From Dichetophora obliterata (taxonomy: Eukaryota; Arthropoda; Insecta; Diptera; Sciomyzidae): a stretch of DNA of 64,000 bases. The translations under genes and the position numbers were made by a program. The stretch covers positions 76,043,836 through 76,107,835 of the forward strand of contig OY986438.1 in the NCBI GenBank assembly GCA_963920525.1, written 5' to 3'. Shown here in pieces: positions 53,086 through 63,862 of the stretch; position 1 is the first letter of the stretch; every line of letters begins with the position of its first letter. The notes under the pieces are model-generated. The model made no database searches and was not told the origin of the DNA. It worked only from the letters and a program-made list of their open reading frames with translations.

Positions 53086-55684
53086 TTCCTCCCCCCTTTG
53101 ACCAAGAAAATTTTTACCTTGAAGAGGTTGAAATTTTCGATGACTTTGCTTTTTGCGTATCGACTATGTTTGTATGCTTAATATATAACGTTTTCCATTA
53201 CTTTTTTTTTTCTTCTTCTGTGAAACTGACTATAAACAAATTTTTTCTTATTCAGTTCTTTTGTACATTACATTACATTACATTAAATTACATAACATTA
53301 CATGACAATACATTATCAGTTCCAAATTCGACTAACTTAAATTTTAATTTGTTATAAACACTTTTTGTCATTGAATAGTTCTTGTGAATGTTTATGTTTT
53401 CGTTTTACTTTTGATATCTTAAATAATTGTTAAATGTAAAATCTCATTTGAAACCCATTACATCTTACTAGTTCCCTATGTCTTGTATACATCGGTGACA
53501 TCTCGTCCTCGTTGATTCGGTCTGCTTATGCTCCACTAGGTATCTTTTATCTTTGTTCCGCTTCTGGTGCTACTGCTACTGATGGTGACTCAATGGTTGT
53601 CTTTTCTAATTTCATGGTACCAAGTTGTGTAAACAGCCTTTAACTTTTTGTTTTCATATACAATACAAGCTCCGAACTTTTTGCGTTATAGCCTGTCAAG
53701 TTCAACAAATCTTTCAGCTAATCCATTGATATCGGATGTATAAACAAAATATCCTAATTCACCCAATCTATTGTTGAACAACCTCGTAGTGTTATAGACT
53801 TCATTATAATTAATTTCGTTGATGATGCGGCCAATACGTTATCGTAAAGGCTATTATTCTCTTCCTTCGCCATATGCTCCACAAGAAAAATTGCCAGCAT
53901 AAATTTAAGGAAAATGTTAAAAGTAACAAAATTTCAAACTATTCCAAAGTATGTAACATATTTGCACACTTTTGTTTCTGCGAAAATCATCTGATGAATG
54001 AATGAGCTGCGGCCAGTTATGAAATTATTATTTGCGATGCAACGTTTCCATGTCTGCGCTTTCTACACATCTTCAATTTGCTGTGTTGTCTCAATGTTCG
54101 TCAAGAAACTTTCAAATGTAATTCTTTCAAACTCATATTCTCTTTCTTGTACTTCAAATAACGTTCACTAACGGATTTCTTCCCTCTACTGGTTCAGACA
54201 CAATTAAAAGTCTTCGTTACTTCTTTTACTTGAATATCTCGTTCCTGCTTCAACCTCCTCTTCTTGTGTTTCTGCTATGTTGATGCATACAAGACCCTTG
54301 ATATAGCCGTATTATATCTTAATACATTTTTCTGTTATCAAATTTATTAATTTTTGATATTGTTTTTATCTTAACTTTACTTCACATTTACCTTGTTATC
54401 AACTCAACATACGACTTCAAGGATTTAAATTCCTTTTAATTTACTAACTTCGTTAATTCCCTTTAAATTTATTTTTATTTTTCTTTCTATTTACGCAATT
54501 TTTAACATACATATTTTTAATGAATCAACTGTATTTGACATTAACATATCATTGTCATTAATCTGTATTTTCTAATTTTGATATAATCCAATTTAATTTT
54601 TATTTAGGTTTTTTATACTTTTATGCAAATCTTAAATTTTTTTTTGTCAATGTTTTTATGCGTAAGCGCATTTACATATAAATAAACAGTAAGAAATTTC
54701 AATATAGGCTTTTCTTTTGGTTTGTTCTTTAAAACATTAATTTTTCATTTTTATTTCTCCAATTCAATATCTTTAATTCATAACTTTACTTAATATTTTC
54801 CTGTTGTGAGAATTTAGTTTCCTTTAAGTTTTGTTATTTATTTATTTTATTCTTTTGTTCTTATATTTACTGCTCCATTTTTAAAATTCTTTGTAAAGTC
54901 CTTTGTAAAATTATTTTTCCTTTTATCATTGTTTCTTTAAGTAAAAATAATTTGTCTCTTTCATTATTTTGTTTTCTTTACTTTCTGTATCATTTTACTT
55001 ATTATGTTTTATTGCGTCTTCATTGGACGTTTTCAAATTTCTTTATTTTCAATTCATTTGCTTTTTTTTTTTTTTTTTTTAAATAACATTTAATTACTTT
55101 AATGACTATTTTAAATCCAAAACGAAATTTACAGAATTATTTAAAATAAAGTGGCACTATTTTGGGATCTACAAGTAGAATCCGCTGTACTAGAATTTAA
55201 TCCTTGCGAGGGATTTCTGTAACAACGTTGTTCACTTTGAAGATGCCAACACATTTGCCTGTAACTTTAGGTTTTCCCCGTTTCTTTTTATTTTTCTCCT
55301 GCCATATCTTGGCTCTATAACTGTTTCATTTAAATAAGTTTTATTTTTTTTCATTTATATTCCTTTCTACTGTATCCTGATTACATAACCTTTTCTTAAC
55401 TGTTCCTTCAGTAAGTAGTTTCCTTTACTCCATTTATTTCACATCGCCGTATTCTGGCCACAAATATGCTTTCTTATTCACTACTTTCCTAATTTTGTCT
55501 TTGTAACATTTTTTATTTATTTATTTTTTAAAAATTCTGTTTTTTTTTATGAATCATTTCTTTTTATATACTTTTAATAAATCTTCTATAGTACAACACT
55601 TATTTTATTCTCATAATTGTACTCCTAATATGTATCCTATACTACTTACTCTCTGCTTTACTGTACTTTCTTTATTTTATGTTA
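53086..55684 (-). other. Interior region of copy 1 without recognisable pol
   Basis: About 2.6 kb of T-rich (plus strand) sequence. It contains an ACATT microsatellite (53266-53310), a 16-17 bp T run (55064-55080) and only short frames. On the minus strand near 53700-53900, decayed frames such as LGELGYFVYTSDINGLAERF appear once shifts are allowed, but I cannot assign them. No YxDD, RNase H or integrase motif was found. The same stretch is repeated at 60072-62698 with a net 28-bp difference. Confidence 0.6.
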
Positions 55685-56848
55685 CTAGATTTTCCCTAAA
55701 AATATTTTTTTTCTTTTCGTCTTATACACTCTGTAAATATCTGTGACGTCTACCAAATTTTCACCTAAATAACCTCTTTGTGCAATCTCTTGCTTCTGAT
55801 CCACTAACTTGGGGATTTTCGTAGCATTTATTTCGACGTCTGTACTATAATTACTTGAACTTAAATCATTTCTCCGTTTCAAACTATTCCTTGACGTGTT
55901 TTGTTTGGCTAAACTCGTGTCCGCTCCGGAATCTACAAGTAGAATGAGTTTTCCGTTTTTTGTATCCTCGCAAGGAACTCCTACGAACACATCATTCACT
56001 TTGCGAATATCCGACAATTCCCCCTTTTCCGTGCCCAGCACTGTCATTTCTTTGTGCGTGCAACCATTTAACTTTTTTTCATTTAAAATTTCTACTACCA
56101 CATTGATTTTTTCTTCTGTAATATTTTTATTTAATTTTCCTGCTCCCACATTGAATTTTTCTCTTCTTACATTTTCATTTAATCTTCCCGCTACCACATT
56201 GAATTTTTCTTCTACCATATTTTCATTTAATTTCTCGAATAGAACATCTGATTTTTCTTTTATCATATTTCCATTTAATTTTCCTGCTACCTCATTGACT
56301 TTTTCCTTTCTTACATTTTCATTTAACTTTTCTGCTACCACATTGAATTTTTCTTCTCTCATATTTCCATTTAATTTTTCCAATATCACGTTGCATTTTT
56401 CTTTTATCATATTTCCATTTAATTTTCCTGCTACCTCATTGACTTTTTTCTTTCTTACATTTTCATTTAATTTTTCGAATACCACATCGAATTTTTCTTT
56501 TACTTCCCCGAGTGTTTCTATAACCTTTTTTGATGTCGCCTGCAACGACTCAACTGTTTCCTTCGATTCTTGGCTTATGTTTTCTACATTCCTTCTTGAA
56601 TGAGGTGTACAGAAATTTACAATCCTTTCGGGTGTCAAATTCTCTGTTACTACTAAATGATCTGTTACTGAACTTTCCACTGGCTTGGATGTACATATAC
56701 TCACAATCTCTTCAGATGTGGAATTATCTGTTACTATCCTTTCTATTGGCTTAGATGTACGGATATTCACAATCTTTCTAGACGTAGAATTATCCGTTAC
56801 TATCTTTGATGGCCTTATATCGCTCTTATTTCGGGGTTCCCAGCTCAT
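55685..56848 (-). CDS. Pol-like ORF, 387 aa: repeat-rich region and protease start, copy 1
   Basis: The start ATG overlaps the gag stop as ATGA. Residues 1-75 contain four degenerate repeats of the type KIVTDNSTSRKIVNIRTSKP. Residues about 110-265 are a tandem array of 20-22-residue units (KLNENVRKEKVNEVAGKLNG and variants), highly charged and probably helical or coiled. LILLVDSGADTSL (about residue 300) is an aspartic protease active site. The expected remainder of the protease is not recognisable, and the frame stops at 55685 instead of running into reverse transcriptase. The role of the repeat array is unknown. Both copies keep the frame open. Confidence 0.7.
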   Translation of the reverse strand: MSWEPRNKSDIRPSKIVTDNSTSRKIVNIRTSKPIERIVTDNSTSEEIVSICTSKPVESSVTDHLVVTENLTPERIVNFCTPHSRRNVENISQESKETVESLQATSKKVIETLGEVKEKFDVVFEKLNENVRKKKVNEVAGKLNGNMIKEKCNVILEKLNGNMREEKFNVVAEKLNENVRKEKVNEVAGKLNGNMIKEKSDVLFEKLNENMVEEKFNVVAGRLNENVRREKFNVGAGKLNKNITEEKINVVVEILNEKKLNGCTHKEMTVLGTEKGELSDIRKVNDVFVGVPCEDTKNGKLILLVDSGADTSLAKQNTSRNSLKRRNDLSSSNYSTDVEINATKIPKLVDQKQEIAQRGYLGENLVDVTDIYRVYKTKRKKIFLGKI

Positions 56849-57924
56849 TGGCCTTGTCTGGGCCCCTGAAAGTTTCCCTGCCGATTTTCCCAGTTGTTCC
56901 TCCTATAACACTTATCCTGCACATGACCCACCTTGTCACACCACATACAGTGTACCTGTTGCTGTCTCACTTGCAGTTCATTACCAAAATTATTTGCCCT
57001 AAACCTCAATCGATCGTTAAATATGTTCCTGTTTTCCTGCTGTCTACTAGCAAATTGTCTAAAATATTTCTGCTGTCCCCTTGGTGCGAATGAGGGTGCA
57101 CTCATCCAACAATTTTCATGACCATACTTCTGACATGTTTCGCAATACGGAGAATTTTTCCTCGAAAGACACTCATCTCTTGTGTGTCCTTGTCTGTTGC
57201 AGAATGAACACCTGATGTTCATTTTATATTTGTCCTGCTTTTCGTCTTCGAACCTATCTTCTGGTGTTACATCTCTTATTCTTAAACCCTGATTTACTCT
57301 TCTATTCCATCTGTGTTCTTTGTCACTTTCTTGTATCGTGCAAGTTTGACGCTGTGAATGTCGTCCTGACCCATTCCTGCTTTTGTCCTTCAACATATAT
57401 TCTAAATCTGAAGCCCTTTTTACCAACTCTGATAGGACATTCCCTGACAATGATAACACTACTGTCCTTATCTCAGGATCCAATATACCGACTTTAAATG
57501 CTGTAACTACGGAGATATTTAATTGTTTGAGGAGTGATTTGTCCTCCCCTATACAGTCCCTCCCTCTAGCTTCTATTGAACCTAGCCTTCGTGCAAACGC
57601 AATTATTTTTTCCCCGGGCTCTTGTTCACACCTAGATAATGCAATAATTATTGAATCGTATGTAGTTGCCCTCAGATAATTTGACGTAATCAATATGTAA
57701 ATATCCTCTACTTTGTCAAATTGTCGGCTCCTACATAATTCGAAAGCGTCCCCGTGCAACCGGAGTTTTATGCACTCTATGAAAACTGGGATATCTACTT
57801 TCTGAACTGCTCTTGCAGCCAGATCACATCCCTGGATGAACCTATATACTTCTGTCGGTGACTCGGTACCCGAAAACAAGGGTACCAAATTATTCACCGT
57901 TTTCGCTATGTCGTTTACATTCAT
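56845..57924 (-). CDS. Gag protein, 359 aa, copy 1
   Basis: Gag would form the particle and package RNA. The N-terminal 180 residues (LVPLFSGTESPTEVYRFIQG, then EQEPGEKIIAFARRLGSIE) fit a retrotransposon capsid domain. The C-terminus is basic with three zinc knuckles: CSFCNRQGHTRDEC (about 240), CETCQKYGHENCW (about 262, imperfect) and CMWCDKVGHVQDKC (about 325). It ends QGPRQGQ at a TGA that overlaps the next ATG. The frame is intact, which suggests selection or recent spread despite the missing polymerase. Confidence 0.88.
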   Translation of the reverse strand: MNVNDIAKTVNNLVPLFSGTESPTEVYRFIQGCDLAARAVQKVDIPVFIECIKLRLHGDAFELCRSRQFDKVEDIYILITSNYLRATTYDSIIIALSRCEQEPGEKIIAFARRLGSIEARGRDCIGEDKSLLKQLNISVVTAFKVGILDPEIRTVVLSLSGNVLSELVKRASDLEYMLKDKSRNGSGRHSQRQTCTIQESDKEHRWNRRVNQGLRIRDVTPEDRFEDEKQDKYKMNIRCSFCNRQGHTRDECLSRKNSPYCETCQKYGHENCWMSAPSFAPRGQQKYFRQFASRQQENRNIFNDRLRFRANNFGNELQVRQQQVHCMWCDKVGHVQDKCYRRNNWENRQGNFQGPRQGQ

Positions 57925-59160
57925 ATTTGTTCGTTTCGCCTTGCTTGATGCAAATTTACTCTAATACTCCGTGTGATCGTTTTCAATAAAAATACAAGTT
58001 CTCCTCCTGCCATGAGGTACATGAACAAATACAAATTTAAAGCTTACAAAACACATTTTTCTATTTTTTTTTTTTTTTTGTTTAATTCGTATTTATTTAA
58101 GGTTTTTGCCATATATTAACCATACATAAGTCGACTTTTGTAATACAAATATTCTTAACTATATTAAAAAATTATATTTTTTTTTTATTTTGTATATTTT
58201 ATAACAAATTTTAAAATTCATGCCGCTGTAGACTTCCTTGAAGCTGACTGGTTATCTTCTCTGTTGATAAATCTTCCACGGTTATTTGTTCCTTTTCTAT
58301 TTTTCCATAAAATCTGCTTCCAGGTTTGGTTTGCTATGACGGTCTTCGAAAATTCTCCTAGTACAGTCCTCATGATTGTCACTTAGTGGATACAAAAAGT
58401 TGTTGTTGACAATATGTGTTATCTAAAAAAAATTTTTACCAAAAATTGAATTCCTAAAAAGGGTTCAAACGAAACTTAAACCTTTAAATACAAAAGAAAA
58501 ATATTCTTGCCATCCTCTTTCCAAGAGGTGTTAAAAGATGAATTCGCCATCAATAATATATTTCCAGCAGAAAGATAAAAATCTCACAGAATTTTAGGCC
58601 AAAAACTATTATTTTGCACAAAAAAAATTTTTTGTTTTTTTTCAATATACCCAACAGTGTACTTCCATAATTTATCGTTATAAATCCTTTATTATTATTT
58701 AAAACATTATTATTTAAAACATTGAACACATATTTTTTTTTTTTTATTTATAAATGTCCTATCAAAAAAAAAAATTCATTCTTTTAAAATTTTTACAAAA
58801 ACTTAAAAAAAATATCCTTATTGTTCCTGTAACAAATTCCATAAAAAAATCTTTCCAAAATATGCTTGTTGTTCCTGTAACAACAAGGTCTCACCGACCA
58901 CTTTGAATCTTTCCAAAAGAACCAATGTCCTTACTGTTCCTATAACAGCAAGGATCCTAGCAATTACTTTTTCTTATATCCATTTTTTTTTAAAACACCT
59001 GCTGTTCCTGTAACAGAAGGATCTAACAAAAATTGTCTTTTTTTTAAAAACATTATAAAATTAAACAAACCAAAATTGTCCTTATTGTTCCTGTAACAAT
59101 AAGGACACTAACATCCTTGCTGTCCCTGCGGACAGAAGGATCCTACCGGCTGCGCCATTT
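57925..59160 (-). other. 1.2-kb leader between primer site and gag
   Basis: Long untranslated leader on the minus strand. It starts next to the 5' LTR with the tRNA-Ser primer site and contains six hairpin units (58821-59140), followed by A/T runs. A conserved small block (58225-58390) has no clear frame. Packaging or translation control could reside here. Confidence 0.7.
58821..59140 (-). repeat. Array of six hairpin units in the leader
   Basis: Each unit is an inverted repeat around CCTGT or a variant: 58821-58835 (TTGTT/AACAA), 58865-58887 (CTTGTTGTT/AACAACAAG), 58929-58953 (CCTT-CTGTT/AACAG-AAGG), 59002-59015 (CTGTT/AACAG), 59078-59106 (GTCCTTATTGTT/AACAATAAGGAC, perfect 12-bp stem) and 59114-59140 (TCCTT-CTGTCC/GGACAG-AAGGA). 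Stem sequences differ between units but pairing is kept, which is a sign of compensating change. On the minus strand the loop reads ACAGG in most units. Confidence 0.88.
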
Positions 59161-60071
59161 TGTTGTATTTTCTTGCGAAGATACGCGTAGATTAGAATTT
59201 CTGCAGTTCCCTATGGGCAAGCTCGAAAGCCATAAATTTTGCCGATTTGTGTTTTATCCCCTAAGGGAAAGCACACACTGCCATAAACTGCTGTTCCTGA
59301 AAAAGAAGAATATACTTACCAAATGAAACCTGCGGTTTGTTGGTATTCCGTAAAAAAAAACAACACACCTTTTTTAGTTGTTTGTCAATGGTTTTCTGCC
59401 GAATCTTTATTGCTAGCGGAGATCTGATATTTATATCAAATCTGATCTCGCTTTCTTCTTCTTCATTTTCTTAACTTAGTTACAATTTTCCATTCTTGGC
59501 CGAGATTTTATTTGGCTCAATAACTTAACCTTAAAATATAAACAACCTTAAAGTAAAATTCTTAACCTAGACATTCTCATTGTTATTATTTTATATATAC
59601 AAAATAGTATTTTTATTCTTAAAAACAAAACAATTATTCATGCTATTTGCATGCACATACATATTTAGTGCTGCCGCTACTCTTCTAAAACAAACATACA
59701 AACACTTATACTCGACCGCCCAGCCATGGGAACTTTGGCTCAGATTTCATAACCATGTTGGTTACAACAATAAAATATCAATTTAAATATTTACCTCACG
59801 CTTAATAAGCCAAAGTCCAAAAATGCAACAGCTGCATTTTTGTAAAACAGTAGTCAAGTCATGTTAACAGAAGCGCAGCTAAAATAGCAAGCTGGCTTTC
59901 TCTATACGCATATTCTTTCCTCAACTATTTAGTCGCTTATTAACCATGAGCTTGACTTTTGAATTGCAATGAATGCTGATTACTCACTTTCAATTGAGGC
60001 AGATCAGTGTTCATTGCAATCATAACTGTTTTAAGTTAATTATTAACGTTTGTGACTAATTAGTCACAACA
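59161..60071 (-). repeat. Shared LTR: 5' LTR of copy 1 and 3' LTR of copy 2
   Basis: The 911-bp LTR is followed at 60072 by a second interior starting TTCCTCCCCCCTTTGACC, identical to 53086. The same LTR therefore terminates both copies. The palindrome recurs at 60050-60069. Copy 1 uses it as promoter and primer-adjacent LTR. Confidence 0.92.
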
Positions 60072-62698
60072 TTCCTCCCCCCTTTGACCAAGAAAATTTT
60101 TACCTTGAAGAGGTTGAAATTTTCGATGACTTTGCTTTTTGCGTATCGACTATGTTTGTATGCTTAATATATAACGTTTTCCATTACTTTTTTTTTTCTT
60201 CTTCTGTGAAACTGACTATAAACAAATTTTTTCTTATTCAGTTCTTTTGTACATTACATTACATTACATTAAATTACATAACATTACATGACAATACATT
60301 ATCAGTTCCAAATTCGACTAACTTAAATTTTAATTTGTTATAAACACTTTTTGTCATTGAATAGTTCTTGTGAATGTTTATGTTTTCGTTTTACTTTTGA
60401 TATCTTAAATAATTGTTAAATGTAAAATCTCATTTGAAACCCATTACATCTTACTAGTTCCCTATGTCTTTTATACATCGGTGACATCTCGTCCTCGTTG
60501 ATTCGGTCTGCTTATGCTCCACTAGGTATCTTTTATCTTTGTTCCGCTTCTGGTGCTACTGCTACTGATGGTGACTCAATGGTTGTCTTTTCTAATTTCA
60601 TGGTACCAAGTTGTGTAAACAGCCTTTAACTTTTTGTTTTCATATACAATACAAGCTCCGAACTTTTTGCGTTATAGCCTGTCAAGTTCAACAAATCTTT
60701 CAGCTAATCCATTGATATCGGATGTATAAACAAAATATCCTAATTCACCCAATCTATTGTTGAACAACCTCGTAGTGTTATAGACTTCATTATAATTAAT
60801 TTCGTTGATGATGCGGCCAATACGTTATCGTAAAGGCTATTATTCTCTTCCTTCGCCATATGCTTCACAAGAAAAATTGTCAGCATAAATTTAAGGAAAA
60901 TGTTAAAAGTAACAAAATTTCAAACTATTCCAAAGTATGTAACATATTTGCACACTTTTGTTTCTGCGAAAATCATCTGATGAATGAATGAGCTGCGGCC
61001 AGTTATGAAATTATTATTTGCGATGCAACGTTTCCATGTCTGCGCTTTCTACACATCTTCAATTTGCTGTGTTGGGTCAATGTTCGTCAAGAAACTTTGC
61101 AATCAGTTAAACCAATCCTTACTGCTTCCATGTAATTCTTTCAAACTAATATTCTCTTTCTTGTACTTCAAATAACGTTCACTAACGGATTTCTTCCCTC
61201 TACTGGTTCAGACACAATTAAAAGTCTTCGTTACTTCTTTTACTTGAATATCTCGTTCCTGCTTCAACCTCCTCTTCTTGTGTTTCTGCTATGTTGATGC
61301 ATACAAGACCCTTGATATAGCCGTATTATATCTTAATACATTTTTCTGCTATCAAATTTATTAATTTTTGATATTGTTTTTATCTTAACTTTACTTCACA
61401 TTTACCTTGTTATCAACTCAACATACGACTTCAAGGATTTAAATTCCTTTTAATTTACTAACTTCGTTAATTCCCTTTAAATTTATTTTTATTTTTCTTT
61501 CTATTTACGCAATTTTTAACATACATATTTTTAATGAATCAACTGTATTTGACATTAACATATCATTGTCATTAATCTGTATTTTCTAATTTTGATATAA
61601 TTCAATTTAATTTTTATTTAGGTTTTTTATACTTTTATGCAAATCTTAAATTTTTTTTTTGTCAATGTTTTTATGCGTAAGCGCATTTACATATAAATAA
61701 ACAGTAAGAAATTTCAATATAGGCTTTTCTTTTGGTTTGTTCTTTAAAACATTAATTTTTCATTTTTATTTCTCCAATTCAATATCTTTAATTCATAACT
61801 TTACTTAATATTTTCCTGTTGTGAGAATTTAGTTTCCTTTAAGTTTTGTTATTTATTTATTTTATTCTTTTGTTCTTATATTTACTGCTCCATTTTTAAA
61901 ATTCTTTGTAAAGTCTTTGTAAAATTATTTTTCCTTTTATCATTGTTTCTTTAAGTAAAAATAATTTGTCTCTTTCATTATTTTGTTTTCTTTACTTTCT
62001 GTATCATTTTACTTATTATGTTTAATTGCGTCTTCATTGGACGTTTTCAAATTTCTTTATTTTCAATTCATTTGCTTTTTTTTTTTTTTTTTTTAAATAA
62101 CATTTAATTACTTTAATGACTATTTTAAATCCAAAACGAAATTTACAGAATTATTTAAAATAAAGTGGCACTATTTTGGGATCTACAAGTAGAATCCGCT
62201 GTACTAGAATTTAATCCTTGCGAGGGATTTCTGTAACAACGTTGTTCACTTTGAAGATGCCAACACATTTGCCTGTAACTTTAGGTTTTCCCCGTTTCTT
62301 TTTATTTTTCTCCTGCCATATCTTGGCTCTATAACTGTTTCATTTAAATAAGTTTTATTTTTTTTCATTTATATTCCTTTCTACTGTATCCTGATTACAT
62401 AACCTTTTCTTAACTGTTCCTTCAGTAAGTAGTTTCCTTTACTCCATTTATTTCACATCGCCGTATTCTGGCCACAAATACGCTTTCTTATTCACTACTT
62501 TCCTAATTTTGTCTTTGTAACATTTTTTATTTATTTATTTTTTAAAAATTCTGTTTTTTTTTATGAATCATTTCTTTTTATATACTTTTAATAAATCTTC
62601 TATAGTACAACACTTATTTTATTCTCATAATTGTACTCCTAATATGTATCCTATACTACTTACTCTCTGCTTTACTGTACTTTCTTTATTTTATGTTA

Positions 62699-63862
62699 CT
62701 AGATTTTCCCTAAAAATATTTTTTTTCTTTTCGTCTTATACACTCTGTAAATATCTGTGACGTCTACCAAATTTTCACCTAAATAACCTCTTTGTGCAAT
62801 CTCTTGCTTCTGATCCACTAACTTGGGGATTTTCGTAGCATTTATTTCGACGTCTGTACTATAATTACTTGAACTTAAATCATTTCTCCGTTTCAAACTA
62901 CTCCTTGACGTGTTTTGTTTGGCTAAACTCGTGTCCGCTCCGGAATCTACAAGTAGAATGAGTTTTCCGTTTTTTGTATCCTCGCAAGGAACTCCTACGA
63001 ACACATCATTCACTTTGCGAATATCCGACAATTCCCCCTTTTCCGTGCCCAGCACTGTCATTTCTTTGTGCGTGCAACCATTTAACTTTTTTTCATTTAA
63101 ATTTTCTACTACCACATTGATTTTTTCTTCTGTAATATTTTTATTTAATTTTCCTGCTCCCACATTGAATTTTTCTCTTCTTACATTTTCATTTAATCTT
63201 CCCGCTACCACATTGAATTTTTCTTCTACCATATTTTCATTTAATTTCTCGAATAGAACATCTGATTTTTCTTTTATCATATTTCCATTTAATTTTCCTG
63301 CTACCTCATTGACTTTTTCCTTTCTTACATTTTCATTTAACTTTTCTGCTACCACATTGAATTTTTCTTCTCTCATATTTCCATTTTTTTTTTCCAATAT
63401 CACGTTGCATTTTTCTTTTATCATATTTCCATTTAATTTTCCTGCTACCTCATTGACTTTTTTCTTTCTTACATTTTCATTTAATTTTTTGAATACCACA
63501 TCGAATTTTTCTTTTACTTCCCCGAGTGTTTCTATAACCTTTTTTGATGTCGCCTGCAACGACTCAACTGTTTCCTTCGATCCTTGGCTTATGTTTTCTA
63601 CATTCCTTCTTGAATGAGGTGTACAGAAATTTACAATCCTTTCGGGTGTCAAATTCTCTGTTACTACTAAATGATCTGTTACTGAACTTTCCACTGGCTT
63701 GGATGTACATATACTCACAATCTCTTCAGATGTGGAATTATCTGTTACTATCCTTTCTATTGGCTTAGATGTACGGATATTCACAATCTTTCTAGACGTA
63801 GAATTATCCGTTACTATCTTTGATGGCCTTATATCGCTCTTATTTCGGGGTTCCCAGCTCAT
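62699..63862 (-). CDS. Pol-like ORF, 387 aa, copy 2
   Basis: Same length and layout as the frame at 55685-56848: N-terminal TSKP-type repeats, a tandem array of charged 20-22-residue units and VDSGADTSL. Differences seen include an Asn-to-Ser in SRSSLKRR, a Leu-to-Lys in the array caused by a T-run change (KKNGN), Glu-to-Gly in SQGSKE and Ile-to-Asn in VENLNEKK. The frame remains open despite these changes, with the same ATGA overlap with gag. Confidence 0.7.
   Translation of the reverse strand: MSWEPRNKSDIRPSKIVTDNSTSRKIVNIRTSKPIERIVTDNSTSEEIVSICTSKPVESSVTDHLVVTENLTPERIVNFCTPHSRRNVENISQGSKETVESLQATSKKVIETLGEVKEKFDVVFKKLNENVRKKKVNEVAGKLNGNMIKEKCNVILEKKNGNMREEKFNVVAEKLNENVRKEKVNEVAGKLNGNMIKEKSDVLFEKLNENMVEEKFNVVAGRLNENVRREKFNVGAGKLNKNITEEKINVVVENLNEKKLNGCTHKEMTVLGTEKGELSDIRKVNDVFVGVPCEDTKNGKLILLVDSGADTSLAKQNTSRSSLKRRNDLSSSNYSTDVEINATKIPKLVDQKQEIAQRGYLGENLVDVTDIYRVYKTKRKKIFLGKI

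Larger units (their letters stand above)
52175..60071 (-). mobile_element. LTR element (Ty3/gypsy-like) without polymerase, copy 1
   Basis: Two 911-bp LTRs (52175-53085 and 59161-60071) bound a 6.1-kb interior read on the minus strand. Next to the 5' LTR lies TGGCGCAGCCGGTAGGATCC (minus strand, ending near 59158), matching the 3' end of tRNA-Ser, the primer used by 17.6/297-type gypsy elements. Next to the 3' LTR is the polypurine tract AAAGGGGGGAGGAA. The interior encodes gag and a short pol frame with a protease active site. No reverse transcriptase, RNase H or integrase motif was found, so the element must depend on a helper. It inserted into the LOA LINE at 52174. Confidence 0.85.

Noticed and set aside
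53266..53310. ACATT-repeat considered as a CRISPR-like or regulatory array
   Set aside because: It is a simple pentanucleotide microsatellite with no spacers, and it is present in both element copies.
52594..53357. Small plus-strand frames identical at 52594 and 59580, and at 53166 and 60152
   Set aside because: They are conserved only because they lie in duplicated LTR or interior DNA. The sequences are low complexity without motifs.
55896..56603. 235-aa plus-strand frame rich in F, N and S, repeated at 62910-63617
   Set aside because: It is the antisense of the charged repeat array in the pol-like ORF. The protein-level signal (protease motif, overlap with gag) is on the minus strand.
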